From assembly GCF_019132875.1 (NCBI RefSeq), contig NZ_JAHSPF010000003.1, positions 434,001-498,000 on the forward strand: a stretch of DNA of 64,000 nt, written 5' to 3'. The notes under the pieces were generated by a model that was given only the letters and a program-made list of their open reading frames with translations, did no database searches and was not told the DNA's origin. Position 1 is the first letter of the stretch. Every line of letters begins with the position of its first letter. The position numbers were made by a program, and so were the translations under genes. This document shows positions 17,378 through 29,598 of this stretch, one piece after another. The stretch comes from Erwinia phyllosphaerae (GTDB taxonomy: Bacteria > Pseudomonadota > Gammaproteobacteria > Enterobacterales > Enterobacteriaceae).

Positions 17378-18382
17378 TTACTTCGCCCGTCGTTTCACCT
17401 GCGCAGGCAGATAAATTTGTGGTTTTTCCAGCGGTTTGCCGTCGATAAGCGCGGTCATGGTTTCAAAACAGCACCAGGCGAGCTGGCGATTATCCTGCAT
17501 TACCGTATCGATTTTTACCGACAGCGCGTCATAGAGATAGTGATCGTCAAAGCTGCATAGCCTGATCGGTTCAGCCAGCAAATGATGCTGGCTCAGATAG
17601 CGCAAGACGCCTTCCTGAAGACCGCAGGCCGCGCAGTAGAGCGCTTCCGGCAGGCGACCCAGCCGCATGACCAGTTCGGCAAACATCTCATAACCCGAGC
17701 TGGCGTTGTAGTGACCGTGCATTATCCACTCCGGCTTTTCCTCCAGCCCCGCCTGCCGCAACCCCTGACGAAAACCCGCCAGCCTGTCGCGCGTAGGGGA
17801 AATGCGCGGCTGACCGCCGAAGAAGTAGAATTCGCTCACTTCACGGGCTATCGGCTCAACCAGTTTTGTCGTGGAGTCGATGGATTCTGAAATCACTAAC
17901 GGCAGGGCCGATTCGCCCAGATGGCGGTCAAACAGCAGCACCGGCAGCTGCTTAGTGAGCTGCTGATATTCGTTGTCGTTAAGCTGGCTGGAAGCGACAA
18001 TCAGCCCGTCGACCTGACGCTGGATCAGATTATTCACCGCCAGCGTTTCCTGGCTGCTGTTCTCATCGGTGCAGGCAATCAGCAGCTGCAGGCCCGCGTC
18101 GCGGCACAGCGTTTCCAGCGCATAGGCAAAAGTGGCAAAACCGTGGTTCGCCATTTCCGGCACCACCAGCCCAAGGGTATGACTGCGGGAGGCATTAAGG
18201 GCGCGGGCGTGGATGCTGGGTTGATAGTTCGCCATGCGGGCAATTTCGGTTACCCGCAGGCGAGTTGCTTCCGCGACGCGCAGCTCTTTTCCCCGGCCGT
18301 TAAGCACCAGGCTGGCGGTGGACTTAGAGACGCCGGCCATGCTGGCGATATCGTTGATGGTTACGCGTTTAGGCTTATTCAC
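17378..18382 (-). CDS. scrR: Sucrose regulon repressor ScrR (LacI family)
   Basis: The 334-residue repressor begins with a LacI-type helix-turn-helix, [30 protein letters not shown], and a hinge helix. A periplasmic-binding-like ligand domain follows ([21 protein letters not shown]). It matches enterobacterial ScrR throughout, including [10 protein letters not shown] and [13 protein letters not shown]. ScrR represses scr genes and is relieved by fructose or fructose-1-phosphate. It is 28 bp downstream of scrB in the same direction, so it is probably part of the scrYABR transcript. Candidate operators lie before scrY and scrK. Confidence 0.93.
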   Translation of the reverse strand: MNKPKRVTINDIASMAGVSKSTASLVLNGRGKELRVAEATRLRVTEIARMANYQPSIHARALNASRSHTLGLVVPEMANHGFATFAYALETLCRDAGLQLLIACTDENSSQETLAVNNLIQRQVDGLIVASSQLNDNEYQQLTKQLPVLLFDRHLGESALPLVISESIDSTTKLVEPIAREVSEFYFFGGQPRISPTRDRLAGFRQGLRQAGLEEKPEWIMHGHYNASSGYEMFAELVMRLGRLPEALYCAACGLQEGVLRYLSQHHLLAEPIRLCSFDDHYLYDALSVKIDTVMQDNRQLAWCCFETMTALIDGKPLEKPQIYLPAQVKRRAK

Positions 18383-18410
18383 GGTCTTTTCACGGTGATG
18401 GCTGAGCGCG

Positions 18411-19811
18411 TTATACTACCATGCACGACCTGAGTTGCCAGTAATCAACGCTTAGCGTGGCCTCTCCGTGCCAGACCACCGTGGGTGGGCCAGCGGGAAA
18501 ATAGCGCGCCGACATCACGCCTTCGCCATCGTTAATAAAAATTTCAATACTCGAACGATCGCAAAGAATCTCTAACGCCATAACCTTACCCTGCCAGTAG
18601 CGGTGCTCGGTCTCGCCGCTGCGCCGGTTCCGTCGGCTAAGCTGAAGACCTTCTTCACTGCACCGTAGCCAGAGCAGGTTGCCGAAGCAGGCTGACCAGT
18701 TTCCTGTCGGGACGATTTTGAGTTCCGCCTGGCCTATCGCCAGCTCAGGCAGCAAAGCGGCCACGTTCTGTAAACCAGCATGCTGCTGGCGTAGCTGCTG
18801 TAGCTCTCTGGCCGGACGCTGTCGTAGCCTGCCCTGTTCCAGCGTCAGCTCACGCAGGCAGGTCATGGTATGGATCCAGCCCTGGCTGATAGTCGGCTGA
18901 TAAAACTCATCCTCATCCGGCACGCCCATCCAGCCCACCAGCATCCTGCGTCCGTCGTCGCTTAGCGTGGTTTGCGGCGCGTAAAACTCAAAGCCGTGGT
19001 CCAGTTCCGCAAAGTCACCATGCCTGAAGCTGGCCGCCTCATAGTCCAGCTTGCCGATAAAATAGCCGCTCTGGTAAGTGTTCAGCCATGCTTTCTCCTG
19101 CGCAGCCAGCCCTTGTGGGCACACTATCAGTACTTCTTTGTTATCCAGCGGAAAAAGATCCGGACACTCCCACATATAGCCAAAATCCGCCAGGCCGTTA
19201 AGATGTGCGCCCGCCATCTCGCCCAGCAGCGTCCATTCCTGTAGCGTCTGCCCGCGATAAAGCAGCACTTTGCCCTGCCGGGCCAGATTCTGCGCGCCCA
19301 GCACCATGTACCAGACATCGTTATGTCGCCAGACTTTGGGATCGCGAACGTGCCCGCTATACCCCTCCGGCAGACTGATTACCGGACCGGCTTTCGTTAC
19401 CTCACCTGCGGCGTTGATCCTTGCCAGACATTGCCAGGCGGTGCGGCCATCCTTAAATTTAACGTTGCCGGTATAAATAAGGGAGAGGGTGCCGTTATCT
19501 GATACTGCCGAGCCGGAATAGCAGCCGTGCGTTTCATAGGCCTCAGCGGGAGCCAGCGCCAGCGGCCCGTGGCTCCAGTCGAGCAGGTTATCCGAGCGCC
19601 AGTGTCCCCAGAACTTTGCCCCGTGCGCGCAGGCCAGCGGATTCCACTGATAAAAAAGGTGCCAGACGCCGGCAAGCTGGATAAAGCCGTTGGGATCGTT
19701 CATCAGGCCGACCTGAGGCGAAAGATGCCAGGCCGGACGATGCGGATCTTCGCCCGTATGGCGGTTCATTACCGCTTGCAGCGCGCGGTTAAGCAGTTGC
19801 GCTTCCGTCAT
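18411..19811 (-). CDS. scrB: Sucrose-6-phosphate hydrolase ScrB (GH32)
   Basis: A cytoplasmic GH32 enzyme of 466 residues that splits sucrose-6-phosphate into glucose-6-phosphate and fructose. It has the nucleophile motif GLMNDPNGF (Asp39), the transition-state motif VRDPKVW and the acid/base motif ECPDLF. A five-bladed propeller and a C-terminal beta-sandwich are expected over this length. Its start overlaps the scrA stop by 4 nt. It acts directly after ScrA, and its fructose product is phosphorylated by ScrK. Confidence 0.95.
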   Translation of the reverse strand: MTEAQLLNRALQAVMNRHTGEDPHRPAWHLSPQVGLMNDPNGFIQLAGVWHLFYQWNPLACAHGAKFWGHWRSDNLLDWSHGPLALAPAEAYETHGCYSGSAVSDNGTLSLIYTGNVKFKDGRTAWQCLARINAAGEVTKAGPVISLPEGYSGHVRDPKVWRHNDVWYMVLGAQNLARQGKVLLYRGQTLQEWTLLGEMAGAHLNGLADFGYMWECPDLFPLDNKEVLIVCPQGLAAQEKAWLNTYQSGYFIGKLDYEAASFRHGDFAELDHGFEFYAPQTTLSDDGRRMLVGWMGVPDEDEFYQPTISQGWIHTMTCLRELTLEQGRLRQRPARELQQLRQQHAGLQNVAALLPELAIGQAELKIVPTGNWSACFGNLLWLRCSEEGLQLSRRNRRSGETEHRYWQGKVMALEILCDRSSIEIFINDGEGVMSARYFPAGPPTVVWHGEATLSVDYWQLRSCMVV

Positions 19812-21181
19812 GCTTTTTCCTCAACGTTATATTTCAACAGCAGCGACAGCGTAAAAGCGACGCTGAAGGCAAGAACCATGCCGATGATATAGGAGAGCAG
19901 CGAGCCGGGCTGTACAATCGCCATGCCGGGCAGGGCGGTCAGGCCAACCGCCGTCATGCCCACGTGCATTAGCACGACAAAAGCGCCGCCGACTGACCCG
20001 CCGACAATACCGGCGATAAAGGGCTTCATAAAACGAAGATTTACGCCAAAAATGGCCGCTTCGGTAATGCCCAGCATGCCGGATAGCGCGGAGGGCAGGA
20101 CGATGCTGCGAATTTTAACGTCGCGGGTTTTAAACCACACGGCCAGGCAGGCACCGGCCTGAGCGATATTTGCCATCGACCAGATGGGCAGCAAAAAGTT
20201 AACGCCAATATGGGGATTGCCCAGCAGGCCAGCTTCGATAGCATGAAAACTGTGGTGAACGCCGGAAATCACAATCACCGAATAGAGTCCGCCAAACAGC
20301 AGCCCGGCCAGCCAGCCCGCATGGGCGATCAGCGTGCTCAACACCAGCGAGATACCGTCGCCCAGCGCGCGCCCGGCCGGGCCGATGATCAGCATCGCCA
20401 CAAAGCCGGAAATAATCACCGTTAGAAATGGCGTAACGATAATATCCAGCGCGTTCGGCACCATTCGCCGCAATCTTTTTTCCAGCATGCTCATAAACCA
20501 GACCGCGAGCAGCACCGGGAAAACGGTTCCCTGATAGCCGACCATCGCGATGTCCAGCCCGAATAAGCTCATGGTTTTTACGCCACCCGCCACGCCCCAG
20601 GCATTGGTTAACGCCGGATGGGTAAGGATGCCGCCCAGCGTTGCTCCCAGATAAGGATTGCCGCCAAATTCACGCGCGGCGGTAAAGCCAATCAGAACAG
20701 GTAAAATGATAAAGGCCGCCGAGCTGAACATATCCAGCATCACAAACAGCGCGCTGCCTGCATTTACCCAGCCATAGGTTTTCATCATGCCCAGCAGGCC
20801 CATCAGCACGCCGGAAGCAACGATGGCGGGAATGATCGGCACAAAAATATTGGACAGCAGCCGGGCGATGCGCTGCGCCGGATTCAGTTTACGGGCCGCC
20901 ACCGCTGCGGCTTCGCTTTTACTGGCTTCGCTGGCACCGGCGATCTGAATAAAAGAAGCATGCACTTTATTAACGATGCCGCTGCCAAAAATGACCTGCA
21001 TCTGACCCGCATTCTGGAAACAGCCTTTTACGCCTTCCAGCTCGCCGATGGCTTTTTTATCCGCAAGGCTGTCGTCAACCAGCACCAGTCTGAGGCGCGT
21101 GGCGCAGTGCGCGGCGGAAGCAATATTTTCTTTACCGCCAAGCAGCGGCAGTAGCGCGCTGGCAATTTTATCAAAATTCAT
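19808..21181 (-). CDS. scrA: PTS sucrose-specific EIIBC permease ScrA
   Basis: The 457-residue protein comprises an N-terminal EIIB domain with phosphorylated cysteine in SAAHCATRLRLVL (about residue 26) and a multi-span EIIC domain from about residue 110. There is no EIIA domain, so it relies on the general EIIA-Glc (crr), as other ScrA proteins do. ATG 21181 gives the family N-terminus MNFDKIASALLPLLGGKENI. The open frame reaches 21286, but that would overlap the scrY coding end. It transports sucrose and phosphorylates it to sucrose-6-phosphate. Confidence 0.95.
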   Translation of the reverse strand: MNFDKIASALLPLLGGKENIASAAHCATRLRLVLVDDSLADKKAIGELEGVKGCFQNAGQMQVIFGSGIVNKVHASFIQIAGASEASKSEAAAVAARKLNPAQRIARLLSNIFVPIIPAIVASGVLMGLLGMMKTYGWVNAGSALFVMLDMFSSAAFIILPVLIGFTAAREFGGNPYLGATLGGILTHPALTNAWGVAGGVKTMSLFGLDIAMVGYQGTVFPVLLAVWFMSMLEKRLRRMVPNALDIIVTPFLTVIISGFVAMLIIGPAGRALGDGISLVLSTLIAHAGWLAGLLFGGLYSVIVISGVHHSFHAIEAGLLGNPHIGVNFLLPIWSMANIAQAGACLAVWFKTRDVKIRSIVLPSALSGMLGITEAAIFGVNLRFMKPFIAGIVGGSVGGAFVVLMHVGMTAVGLTALPGMAIVQPGSLLSYIIGMVLAFSVAFTLSLLLKYNVEEKA

Positions 21182-21209
21182 CTTATACCCCGGGTTAAAA
21201 GGTTCTCGA

Positions 21210-22799
<1,590 letters not shown>

Positions 22800-22825
22800 T
22801 TATTCTCCAGAGGATTGCCCGTTTA

Positions 22826-22841
22826 GCTAAACCGGTTCGAT
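22826..22841. promoter_or_regulatory. ScrR operator candidate upstream of scrY
   Basis: GCTAAACCGGTTCGAT has a perfect left half (GCTAAACC) of a LacI-family dyad and a degraded right half. It lies just downstream of the predicted scrY start site and shares GCTAAACCG with the scrK operator. Confidence 0.6.
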
Positions 22842-22845
22842 CAGG

Positions 22846-22875
22846 AGAATAGAGAAACTGACTCCGCGCTTTCAA
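22846..22875 (-). promoter_or_regulatory. Putative scrY promoter
   Basis: Read leftward, TTGAAA (22870-22875) and TATTCT (22846-22851) are 18 bp apart. The ScrR-type operator lies immediately downstream, where bound repressor would block initiation. A loose CRP-like half-site (TTCACA) occurs further upstream, near the scrK stop. Confidence 0.45.
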
Positions 22876-22912
22876 TCAGTTTCTGCTTTGCTGTTAAGTA
22901 AATGTGAACTGC

Positions 22913-23830
22913 TTAGCACTTTTCCAGCTGCTGAACGCGAGGCAGGGCCGTCATCGCCCCTTTTGCCGTCACCGCCAGCGCGCCGCACTGCTGCGCCAGG
23001 CCAATCACTTCAGTGAGGTTTTCCGGTTGCAGAGGGGTTTTCTCACGCATTAAGCCCGTCAGCAATCCGGCGACAAAGGCATCGCCTGCGCCAGTGGTAT
23101 CAACCACCTCAACCGGAGAAGCGCTAAAATGCGTGGTTTTTCCCTTATGCCAGACGATAACGCCTTCGCGACCCAGCGTGATCAGCAGCAGCGCCGGACG
23201 AAAACGCGAACTAAAGGCCGCCAGCGCCGTGTCGGTTTGCTGTTCGCCGGTCAGCAGCTGTAACTCGTCCAGAGAAAGCTTGATCACGTCCGCTACGCTA
23301 AGCACCTTGTCCATTATCCGCTGCATTTCTTGCCGATCGGACCAGAAATCCTCGCGCAGGTTAGGGTCAAAACTTACCCAGCCCCCGGCAGCATGAATGC
23401 GTTCAACGGCGCTGAATGCCGCGCTGCGTGAAGGTTCGGCGCTGAGGGCGATAGAGCAAAAGTGCAGGGCTTCGCCGTGAGAAAAATCAGGAAGGTCTTG
23501 CTCCGTTAAAAAAAGATCGGCAGAAGGGCGCACCATAAAGGTAAAGGTTCGTTCGCCTTGCCGATCGAGGCCGACCACCACCGTAGAGGTACGCTGTGCC
23601 GGTAGCTGGCGCATAAAACTGATATCAACCTGCTCTTCCTGGAGCTGCTGTTGTAAAAACGCGCCAAAAGGGTCTCCGCCCACCCGGCCAATAAAACCGC
23701 TGTTACCACCCAGGCGCGCTACGCCAACCGCAACATTCGCCGGTGCACCGCCGGGACACTGCCGCAGCAGGCCGTCGCTTTCCGGCAGTAAGTCAATGAC
23801 CGCATCACCTAAAACCCAGACTCTCTTCAT
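22913..23830 (-). CDS. scrK: Fructokinase ScrK (PfkB family)
   Basis: A 305-residue sugar kinase of the ribokinase/PfkB family. It has the N-terminal substrate segment GGAPANVAVGVARLGG and the C-terminal signature VDTTGAGDAFVAGLL, including the catalytic aspartate. It phosphorylates fructose released by ScrB to fructose-6-phosphate. It lies upstream of scrY in the same direction, about 116 bp apart, with its own operator. The order scrK-Y-A-B-R is the classical enterobacterial arrangement. Confidence 0.94.
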   Translation of the reverse strand: MKRVWVLGDAVIDLLPESDGLLRQCPGGAPANVAVGVARLGGNSGFIGRVGGDPFGAFLQQQLQEEQVDISFMRQLPAQRTSTVVVGLDRQGERTFTFMVRPSADLFLTEQDLPDFSHGEALHFCSIALSAEPSRSAAFSAVERIHAAGGWVSFDPNLREDFWSDRQEMQRIMDKVLSVADVIKLSLDELQLLTGEQQTDTALAAFSSRFRPALLLITLGREGVIVWHKGKTTHFSASPVEVVDTTGAGDAFVAGLLTGLMREKTPLQPENLTEVIGLAQQCGALAVTAKGAMTALPRVQQLEKC

Positions 23831-23857
23831 TGCGCCTCCCGTAAATAGTTACGGTAA

Positions 23858-23873
23858 GCTAAACCGCTTTAGC
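23858..23873. promoter_or_regulatory. ScrR operator upstream of scrK
   Basis: GCTAAACCGCTTTAGC is a 16-bp near-perfect dyad with a central CG, typical of the LacI family. It is 28 bp upstream of scrK, within the likely promoter. It shares its left half with the scrY operator. Confidence 0.7.
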
Positions 23874-23923
23874 GAAATTGGCAATCTCCGATGGCTGAAA
23901 AAGCGGGGCAGCCGTTGCGCAGC

Positions 23924-24556
23924 CTAATCCGTTTTTTCGCGATACTCGCACAGATCTTCAATCAGGCAGGAGCCGCAGCGCGGCTTGCGGGCGATACAGG
24001 TGTAGCGGCCATGCAGAATAAACCAGTGGTGGCAATCGACCTTGAACTCTTTCGGCACCACTTTCAGGAGCTTCTCTTCAACCTGCTCGACATTCTTACC
24101 GGGCGCAAAATTCGTCCGATTACAGACGCGGAAAATATGGGTATCGACGGCGATAGTCGGCCAGCCAAACGCCGTATTCAGCACCACATTAGCCGTTTTG
24201 CGGCCTACGCCAGGCAGCGCTTCCAGCGCGGCGCGATCTTCCGGCACCTCGCCGCCGTGCTGCTCCAGCAGAATACGGCAGGTTTTGATAACGTTTTCCG
24301 CCTTGCTGTTAAACAGGCCGATGGTTTTGATGTACTCCTTCACGCCGTCCACGCCCAGCTGCAAAATAGCGGCGGGCGTGTTGGCGACCGGATAGAGCTT
24401 CGCCGTCGCCTTATTGACGCTGACGTCCGTGGCCTGCGCGGAAAGCAGCACGGAGATCAGCAGTTCAAAAGGTGAGGTATAGACCAGTTCCGTGGTGGGA
24501 TGCGGATTGTTATCGCGCAGCCGGACTAAAATTTCGTGGCGCTTTTCCTTGTTCAC
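23924..24556 (-). CDS. nth: Endonuclease III (DNA glycosylase/AP lyase)
   Basis: A 210-residue base-excision-repair enzyme that removes oxidised pyrimidines. Visible features are the helix-hairpin-helix [13 protein letters not shown] with the catalytic lysine, the catalytic aspartate in VDTHIFRV, and the C-terminal [4Fe-4S] motif C-x6-C-x2-C-x5-C ([17 protein letters not shown]). It matches E. coli Nth in length. It overlaps the rsxE stop by 4 nt and is the last gene of the rsx operon, as in E. coli. Confidence 0.97.
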   Translation of the reverse strand: MNKEKRHEILVRLRDNNPHPTTELVYTSPFELLISVLLSAQATDVSVNKATAKLYPVANTPAAILQLGVDGVKEYIKTIGLFNSKAENVIKTCRILLEQHGGEVPEDRAALEALPGVGRKTANVVLNTAFGWPTIAVDTHIFRVCNRTNFAPGKNVEQVEEKLLKVVPKEFKVDCHHWFILHGRYTCIARKPRCGSCLIEDLCEYREKTD

Positions 24557-25248
24557 AGCGTACTCGGTTCTCCCTTCGGCAGGCTTTCCTGAGCTGCTTT
24601 AGAAGCCGCACGCGCCTTCATTTTCTTATCGATCATATATTTGGCGGCCAGCAGCATGCCCAGACCGATAAACGCGCCCGGCGGCAGCATAGCCAACAGC
24701 ATTGGTGAATCAAAATGCACCACCTGGATACGCAGCACTTTTGCCCACGGGCCAAGCAGCTGATCGGCACCGTTGAAGATGGTGCCGTTGCCGATGATTT
24801 CACGCAGCGATCCCAGCACCACCATCACGCTGGTGGCGCCAAGGCCAATAGCCAGGCCGTCCAGCGCGGACAAAGGCACGCTGCTGCGCGAGGCTACCGC
24901 CTCGGCGCGGCCTACCACGATGCAGTTGGTCACAATCAGCGGGATGAAGATGCCTAACGACTGGTACAGCCCGTAAGCATAGGCGTTGATCAGCATCTGC
25001 ACACAGCTCACCACGGCAGCGATAATCATCACGTAAATCGGAATACGGATATCGGCCGGCACCCAGCGGCGCGAGGCGGAAATGGCGCTGTTGGTGCAGG
25101 TCAACACCATGGTGGTCGCCAGGCCCAGGCCCAGCGCGTTGGTGGCGGTCGAGGTCACCGCCAGCAGCGGACAAAGGCCCAGCAGCTGTACCAGCGCCGA
25201 GTTATTTTTCCATAGCCCGCCGATTAGCAGGGTTTTTGCTTCACTCAT
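24553..25248 (-). CDS. rsxE: Rsx/Rnf electron transport complex subunit E
   Basis: A polytopic inner-membrane subunit of 231 residues, homologous to RsxA with the opposite topology. [18 protein letters not shown] and [15 protein letters not shown] carry the conserved cysteines that bind an intramembrane iron-sulfur centre in the Rnf family. ATG 25248 overlaps the rsxG end by 8 nt; the upstream extension lies inside rsxG. The charged C-terminus is typical. Rsx drives reduction of SoxR and is related to ion-pumping Rnf/Nqr. Confidence 0.95.
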   Translation of the reverse strand: MSEAKTLLIGGLWKNNSALVQLLGLCPLLAVTSTATNALGLGLATTMVLTCTNSAISASRRWVPADIRIPIYVMIIAAVVSCVQMLINAYAYGLYQSLGIFIPLIVTNCIVVGRAEAVASRSSVPLSALDGLAIGLGATSVMVVLGSLREIIGNGTIFNGADQLLGPWAKVLRIQVVHFDSPMLLAMLPPGAFIGLGMLLAAKYMIDKKMKARAASKAAQESLPKGEPSTL

Positions 25249-25870
25249 TGGAGTCTCCACAGGTTGGCAGCGAGGCGAGCTGCGCCGGCAAGGTTTCAGC
25301 AAACAGCGTAGCGCGTTTTGCAGCGTTGACTACCGCGCGCGGGGTGATGGTCGCCCCCGTAAACTGATCGAAATCGCCGCCGTCTTTTTTTACCGCAAAG
25401 TGCGGATCATCTTTACCATGCAGCTTTACGCCGCTGAAGCTTTCAATCCAGTCAGAAATACGCAGCTCAATTTTATCGCCGAGGCCCGGCGTTTCATGGT
25501 GTTCAACCACGCGTACGCCCAGCACTTTGCCGCTAAAATCCGCGCCGACAATCATCTGGATAGCACCAGAATAGCCGTCGGGCGCGGTTGTCTCAACCGC
25601 TGCCGCCACTGGCTTATCATCTTTACGCGCCAGATAAAGGTGGTGAACGCCGCTACCTAACGCCGGACTGGTCACCAGGTAGCACTCTTGCTGAATGTGA
25701 TTATTATACAGCTCTGGCGGCACAACCTGATCTAACAGGACTTTTTGCTGTACCGCCGTTTGATGTTCAATAGTCGGTTTGGTAACGGTATTAATGACCG
25801 CCGTCAAACCGGTGGTCACGGCAGCAAACACCGCCAGCGTTACGCCGTTTTTACGAATCGCATCCAGCAT
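25241..25870 (-). CDS. rsxG: Rsx/Rnf complex subunit G, covalent flavoprotein
   Basis: The 209-residue subunit has one N-terminal membrane anchor ([18 protein letters not shown]) and a periplasmic FMN-binding domain. The flavinylation site is the threonine of FTGATITP near the C-terminus, modified by ApbE-type transferase. ATG 25870 is chosen over GTG 25873 because it forms a TGATG junction with rsxD and gives the family N-terminus [13 protein letters not shown]. Confidence 0.95.
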   Translation of the reverse strand: MLDAIRKNGVTLAVFAAVTTGLTAVINTVTKPTIEHQTAVQQKVLLDQVVPPELYNNHIQQECYLVTSPALGSGVHHLYLARKDDKPVAAAVETTAPDGYSGAIQMIVGADFSGKVLGVRVVEHHETPGLGDKIELRISDWIESFSGVKLHGKDDPHFAVKKDGGDFDQFTGATITPRAVVNAAKRATLFAETLPAQLASLPTCGDSNE

Positions 25871-26931
25871 CACTTCTCCTTACGATGGCCGTAAACGCGC
25901 GGCTGCGTGTAGTAATCGATCAGCGGCACGGTGATATTGGCCAGCAGCACCGCAAAAGCCACGCCGTCCGGATAGCCGCCAAAGCTGCGGATCAGCCACA
26001 CCAGCAGGCCAATCAGCGCGCCATAAAGCAGGCGGCCTTTATTGGTAGTAGAGGCCGTTACTGGATCGGTCGCGATAAAGAAGGCTCCCAGCATGGTTGC
26101 GCCGGAAAACAGATGGATAGCAGGCGAAACCAGGCTTTCTGGTGAAAAGAACCAGCCCACGGTGGCAAAGAGCGCCAGCGCTGCCAGCATGCTGACCGGA
26201 ATATGCCAGCGGATGCTGCGGGTAAACAGTAAAAACAGGCCGCCGAGCAGATAGCCAACGTTGACCCACTGCCAGCCCAGTCCGGCAATGACGCCGCTGT
26301 AGACTGGCTGGGCCAGCAGCTGCTGCGCGCTGTGTCCGGCGCGCAGCCCGGTTTTAAAGGTATCCAGCGGCGTGGCCTGGCTGACGCCATCAATGCCGGT
26401 TTGCAGCTGCTGCATGCTGTGACCGTCGAGCGTTATGCCATGGAAGATCATGTTCAGCGAGTCAAAAAAGTTGGGCGTGATGGACTGAAGCGAATCAGGC
26501 GGCAGCCAGCTGGTCATCTGTACGGGGAAAGAGATCAGCAGTACTACATAGCCAACCATGGCCGGATTAAACGGATTCTGCCCAAGGCCGCCGTAAAGCT
26601 GTTTAGAGATGACGACGGCAAACACGGTACCGACAACGATAACCCACCAGGGGGCCAGCGGCGGAATACTGATACCCAGCAGCAGCGCGGTCAGCAGAGC
26701 GGAATTGTCGCCCAGCGTTTTACCCAGCGGCAGATTACGCAGCTTCAGGATGGCCGCTTCGGAAGCGAGGCCCGCGACGGCGGCAATAGCAACCTGAATC
26801 AGCGTGCCCCAGCCAAAAAAGTAACACTGGGCGGCCAGCCCCGGAATGGCCGCGACCAGCACCAGCAGCATGATGGTGCTGGTGCTGCGGCGGTTATGAG
26901 TGTAGGGCGAACTAGCGATGCGAAAAGCCAT
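25870..26931 (-). CDS. rsxD: Rsx/Rnf complex subunit D
   Basis: A polytopic NqrB/RnfD-family subunit of 353 residues with about ten spans. The covalent FMN attachment site is probably the threonine in QATPLDTFK, and [12 protein letters not shown] is a family signature. It starts directly after the rsxC stop. The protein forms part of the electron path across the membrane with RsxG. Confidence 0.95.
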   Translation of the reverse strand: MAFRIASSPYTHNRRSTSTIMLLVLVAAIPGLAAQCYFFGWGTLIQVAIAAVAGLASEAAILKLRNLPLGKTLGDNSALLTALLLGISIPPLAPWWVIVVGTVFAVVISKQLYGGLGQNPFNPAMVGYVVLLISFPVQMTSWLPPDSLQSITPNFFDSLNMIFHGITLDGHSMQQLQTGIDGVSQATPLDTFKTGLRAGHSAQQLLAQPVYSGVIAGLGWQWVNVGYLLGGLFLLFTRSIRWHIPVSMLAALALFATVGWFFSPESLVSPAIHLFSGATMLGAFFIATDPVTASTTNKGRLLYGALIGLLVWLIRSFGGYPDGVAFAVLLANITVPLIDYYTQPRVYGHRKEK

Positions 26932-29598
26932 TTAATCCTCTTGCGTAGAATGCTGCGCCTTGCGCGCTTTAACGCGAGCGATGGCCGCCGCCACTGCCGC
27001 TTTGCGGGGATCGTCATGCTCTGACGAAGGTATATGTTCCGGGCTGGCCGTTTCGGCTGCTGTCGCCGCTTGTGCTTCGGCTGATGCCGTCGCCTGTTCT
27101 TCGGCTGGCGCTTCCGCTTCGGCCGCAGCTGGCGCAACATTTGCCGCTGCTGCTGCCGCTTTCTTCGCCTTAGCCCGCGCGATGGCGGCTTCGACAGCCG
27201 CTTTACGCGGGTCAGCAGGCGCGCTGGCCGGTGCGGCTGGTGCCGCCGCCTTCACTTCGGCTGCTGCTTCCGCTTCGGTCGCCGCTGGCGCAGCGTTTGC
27301 CGCCGCCGCCGCTTTCTTCGCCTTAGCCCGTGCAATGGCGGCTTCGACAGCTGCTTTACGCGGGTCGACAGGCGCGCTGGCCGATGCGTCTGGTGTTGCC
27401 GCCTGTGCTTCGGCTGGCGCTTCCGCTTCGGTCGCCGCTGGCGCAGCGTTTGCCGCTGCTGCTGCCGCTTTCTTCGCCTTGGCTCGCGCAATGGCGGCTT
27501 CGACAGCCGCTTTACGCGGGTCAGCAGGCGCGCTGGCCGATGCGTCTGGTGCCGCCGCCTGTGCTTCAGCTGCTGCTTCCGCTTCGGTCGCCGCTGGCGC
27601 TGCATTTGCCGCCGCCGCTTTCTTCGCCTTAGCCCGCGCGATAGCCGCTTCGACAGCCGCTTTACGCGGGTCAGCAGACGCGCTGGCCGATGCGTCTGGT
27701 GCCGCCGCCTGTGCTTCGGCTGGCGCTTCCGCTTCGGCCGCAGCTGGCGCAGCGTTTGCCGCTGCCGCTTTCTTCGCCTTAGCTCGCGCAATGGCGGCTT
27801 CGACAGCCGCTTTACGCGGGTCAGCAGGCGCGCTGGCCGGTGCGTCTGGTGTCGCCGCCTGTGCTTCGGCTGCTGCTTCCACTGGCGCAGCGGCCTTCTT
27901 CGCCTTAGCCCGCGCGATGGCGGCTTCCACAGCCGCTTTGCGCGGATCTTCCGCCTGACGCGTAGCGGGTTCGGTTTCAGACTGCGTCTCTGCCTGATGC
28001 GCTCGGGCCAGCGCGTGGCGCGCTTCACGTTGCGCAACCGCTGCGGCGCTGTCGGCTTCCTGAGCGTCAGCCGCCGGACTGGCTGTCTGCTTCGCTTTTA
28101 CCCGCTCCAGCGCGGCGTCAATTTCGCCCTGGTCGCGCTGGCCAACAGTGCGTTTCGCCTGCTGGTGACGCGCTTCGCGCGCCTGCTTCTCACGCTCAAG
28201 ACGAGCCTGGCGCGCCTCAAAACGCGCTTTTGCCTGAGCAGTACGCTCCGCTTCCAGGTCAATAGCGCGGATCTCCGCTTTTTCCTGCCGGTAATACTGT
28301 ACCAGCGGAATATTGCTTGGGCAGACGTAAGCACAGGCACCGCACTCAATACAATCGTTGATATTGTGCTCGCGCGCCTTATCGTGATCGCCGCCGCGGC
28401 TATACCAGTAAAGCTGCTGCGGCAGCAGTGCGGCCGGGCAGGCATCGGCGCAGGCGCTACAGCGAATACAGGATTTCTCTTCTTCGCTATTGCCCATTTC
28501 GCTGGCGGAAGGGGCCAGAATGCAGTTGGTAATTTTCACCACCGGGACATCCAGCGTGGGCAGCGTAAAGCCCATCAGCGGGCCGCCCATCACCACCATC
28601 TGTCCCTGTGCTGGCGTAAACTCGGCCTGGCGCAGCAGGTGACTGATTGGCGTGCCGATACGTCCCCAGACGTTGCCGGGCTTTTTCACGGACTCGCCGG
28701 TCAGCGTAACCACACGCTCGGTAAGCGGCTCGCCATCAATAATGGCGCGCTTTACGGCGTAAGCGGTACCGACGTTCTGCATCAGAACGCCAATATCCGT
28801 TGAACGCCCGCCGTGCGGCACTTCCAGGCCGGTAAGGATTTGCGTCAGCTGCTTTGCGCCCCCGGAAGGATATTTAGTGGGGATCACGCGAATCTGCAGA
28901 TCCTGCGCGCTGCCCAATGCTTTCTTCAGCGCGGCGATCGCTTCTGGCTTGTTATCTTCAATGCCAATCAATACGCGCTCGGACTGCAAAACCCAGCCAA
29001 GGATGCGGCTGCCTTCAAGCACTTCTTCTGCACAGTCCTGCATCAGGCGATCGTCGGCGGTGATGTAGGGTTCACATTCCGCCGCGTTAATAATCAAAGT
29101 CTTGACGCCGCGCAGGCCGCCTTTCAGTTTGGTGGCGGTAGGGAAACCCGCACCGCCCAGACCCGCTACGCCAGCCTGATGAATGCGTTCTACGATTTCC
29201 GCACGAGGAAGACTGCGGTAGTCGGCCTGCGGGCTTTTCTCAATCCAGCGATCTTCACCATCGGGCGAGATAAAAATACACATCTCCGACAGGGCGGAAG
29301 GATGCGCCGTCATGTGTGGCGCAATGTCTTCAACGGTACCGGAAGAAGGCGCATGCACCGGTAGCATCCGGCCACGACCAAAGGTCAGCGGCTGACCGCG
29401 CAGCACTTTATCGCCCGGCTTAACCAGGATTTCACCTTCATGGCCAATATGCTGCTTAAGCGGAATAATAAACCGGGCAGGCAGCGGCAGCTGGCGCAGC
29501 GGCACGCCGTTAGACTGGGTTTTCATCTCAGGCGGATGGATACCGCCCTGAAAATCCCACAGCTTCTCTTTTTTAAACAGCTTGAACAGATTACGCAT
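26932..29598 (-). CDS. rsxC: Rsx/Rnf complex subunit C with expanded C-terminal repeats
   Basis: The 888-residue NADH-side subunit has a flavin/NADH domain ([14 protein letters not shown]) and two ferredoxin clusters, [16 protein letters not shown] and [17 protein letters not shown] long tail follows. From about residue 540 the tail contains seven DPRKAAV(E/A)AAIAR(A/V)KA(K/R)KA modules separated by Ala/Pro/Glu-rich linkers, a repeat-rich version of the tail known in enteric RsxC. ATG 29598 gives the family start [16 protein letters not shown] and overlaps rsxB by 8 nt. Repeat number is probably variable; an assembly collapse or expansion cannot be excluded. Confidence 0.95.
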   Translation of the reverse strand: MRNLFKLFKKEKLWDFQGGIHPPEMKTQSNGVPLRQLPLPARFIIPLKQHIGHEGEILVKPGDKVLRGQPLTFGRGRMLPVHAPSSGTVEDIAPHMTAHPSALSEMCIFISPDGEDRWIEKSPQADYRSLPRAEIVERIHQAGVAGLGGAGFPTATKLKGGLRGVKTLIINAAECEPYITADDRLMQDCAEEVLEGSRILGWVLQSERVLIGIEDNKPEAIAALKKALGSAQDLQIRVIPTKYPSGGAKQLTQILTGLEVPHGGRSTDIGVLMQNVGTAYAVKRAIIDGEPLTERVVTLTGESVKKPGNVWGRIGTPISHLLRQAEFTPAQGQMVVMGGPLMGFTLPTLDVPVVKITNCILAPSASEMGNSEEEKSCIRCSACADACPAALLPQQLYWYSRGGDHDKAREHNINDCIECGACAYVCPSNIPLVQYYRQEKAEIRAIDLEAERTAQAKARFEARQARLEREKQAREARHQQAKRTVGQRDQGEIDAALERVKAKQTASPAADAQEADSAAAVAQREARHALARAHQAETQSETEPATRQAEDPRKAAVEAAIARAKAKKAAAPVEAAAEAQAATPDAPASAPADPRKAAVEAAIARAKAKKAAAANAAPAAAEAEAPAEAQAAAPDASASASADPRKAAVEAAIARAKAKKAAAANAAPAATEAEAAAEAQAAAPDASASAPADPRKAAVEAAIARAKAKKAAAAAANAAPAATEAEAPAEAQAATPDASASAPVDPRKAAVEAAIARAKAKKAAAAANAAPAATEAEAAAEVKAAAPAAPASAPADPRKAAVEAAIARAKAKKAAAAAANVAPAAAEAEAPAEEQATASAEAQAATAAETASPEHIPSSEHDDPRKAAVAAAIARVKARKAQHSTQED
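27000..27945. repeat. Coding tandem repeat (VNTR-like) inside rsxC
   Basis: The sequence around CTTTACGCGG recurs at 27000 (variant), 27201, 27354, 27510, 27660, 27810 and 27936 (variant). The spacings are 201, 153, 156, 150, 150 and 126 bp, all multiples of three. Central units are highly similar at the DNA level, indicating recent duplication or gene-conversion-like homogenisation. Confidence 0.9.

Noticed and set aside
26960-27958. Long open frames on both strands across the rsxC repeats (332 and 261 codons)
   Set aside because: They are shadows created by the repetitive, GC-rich, stop-poor DNA of the rsxC tail. They have low-complexity products and no ribosome-binding site.
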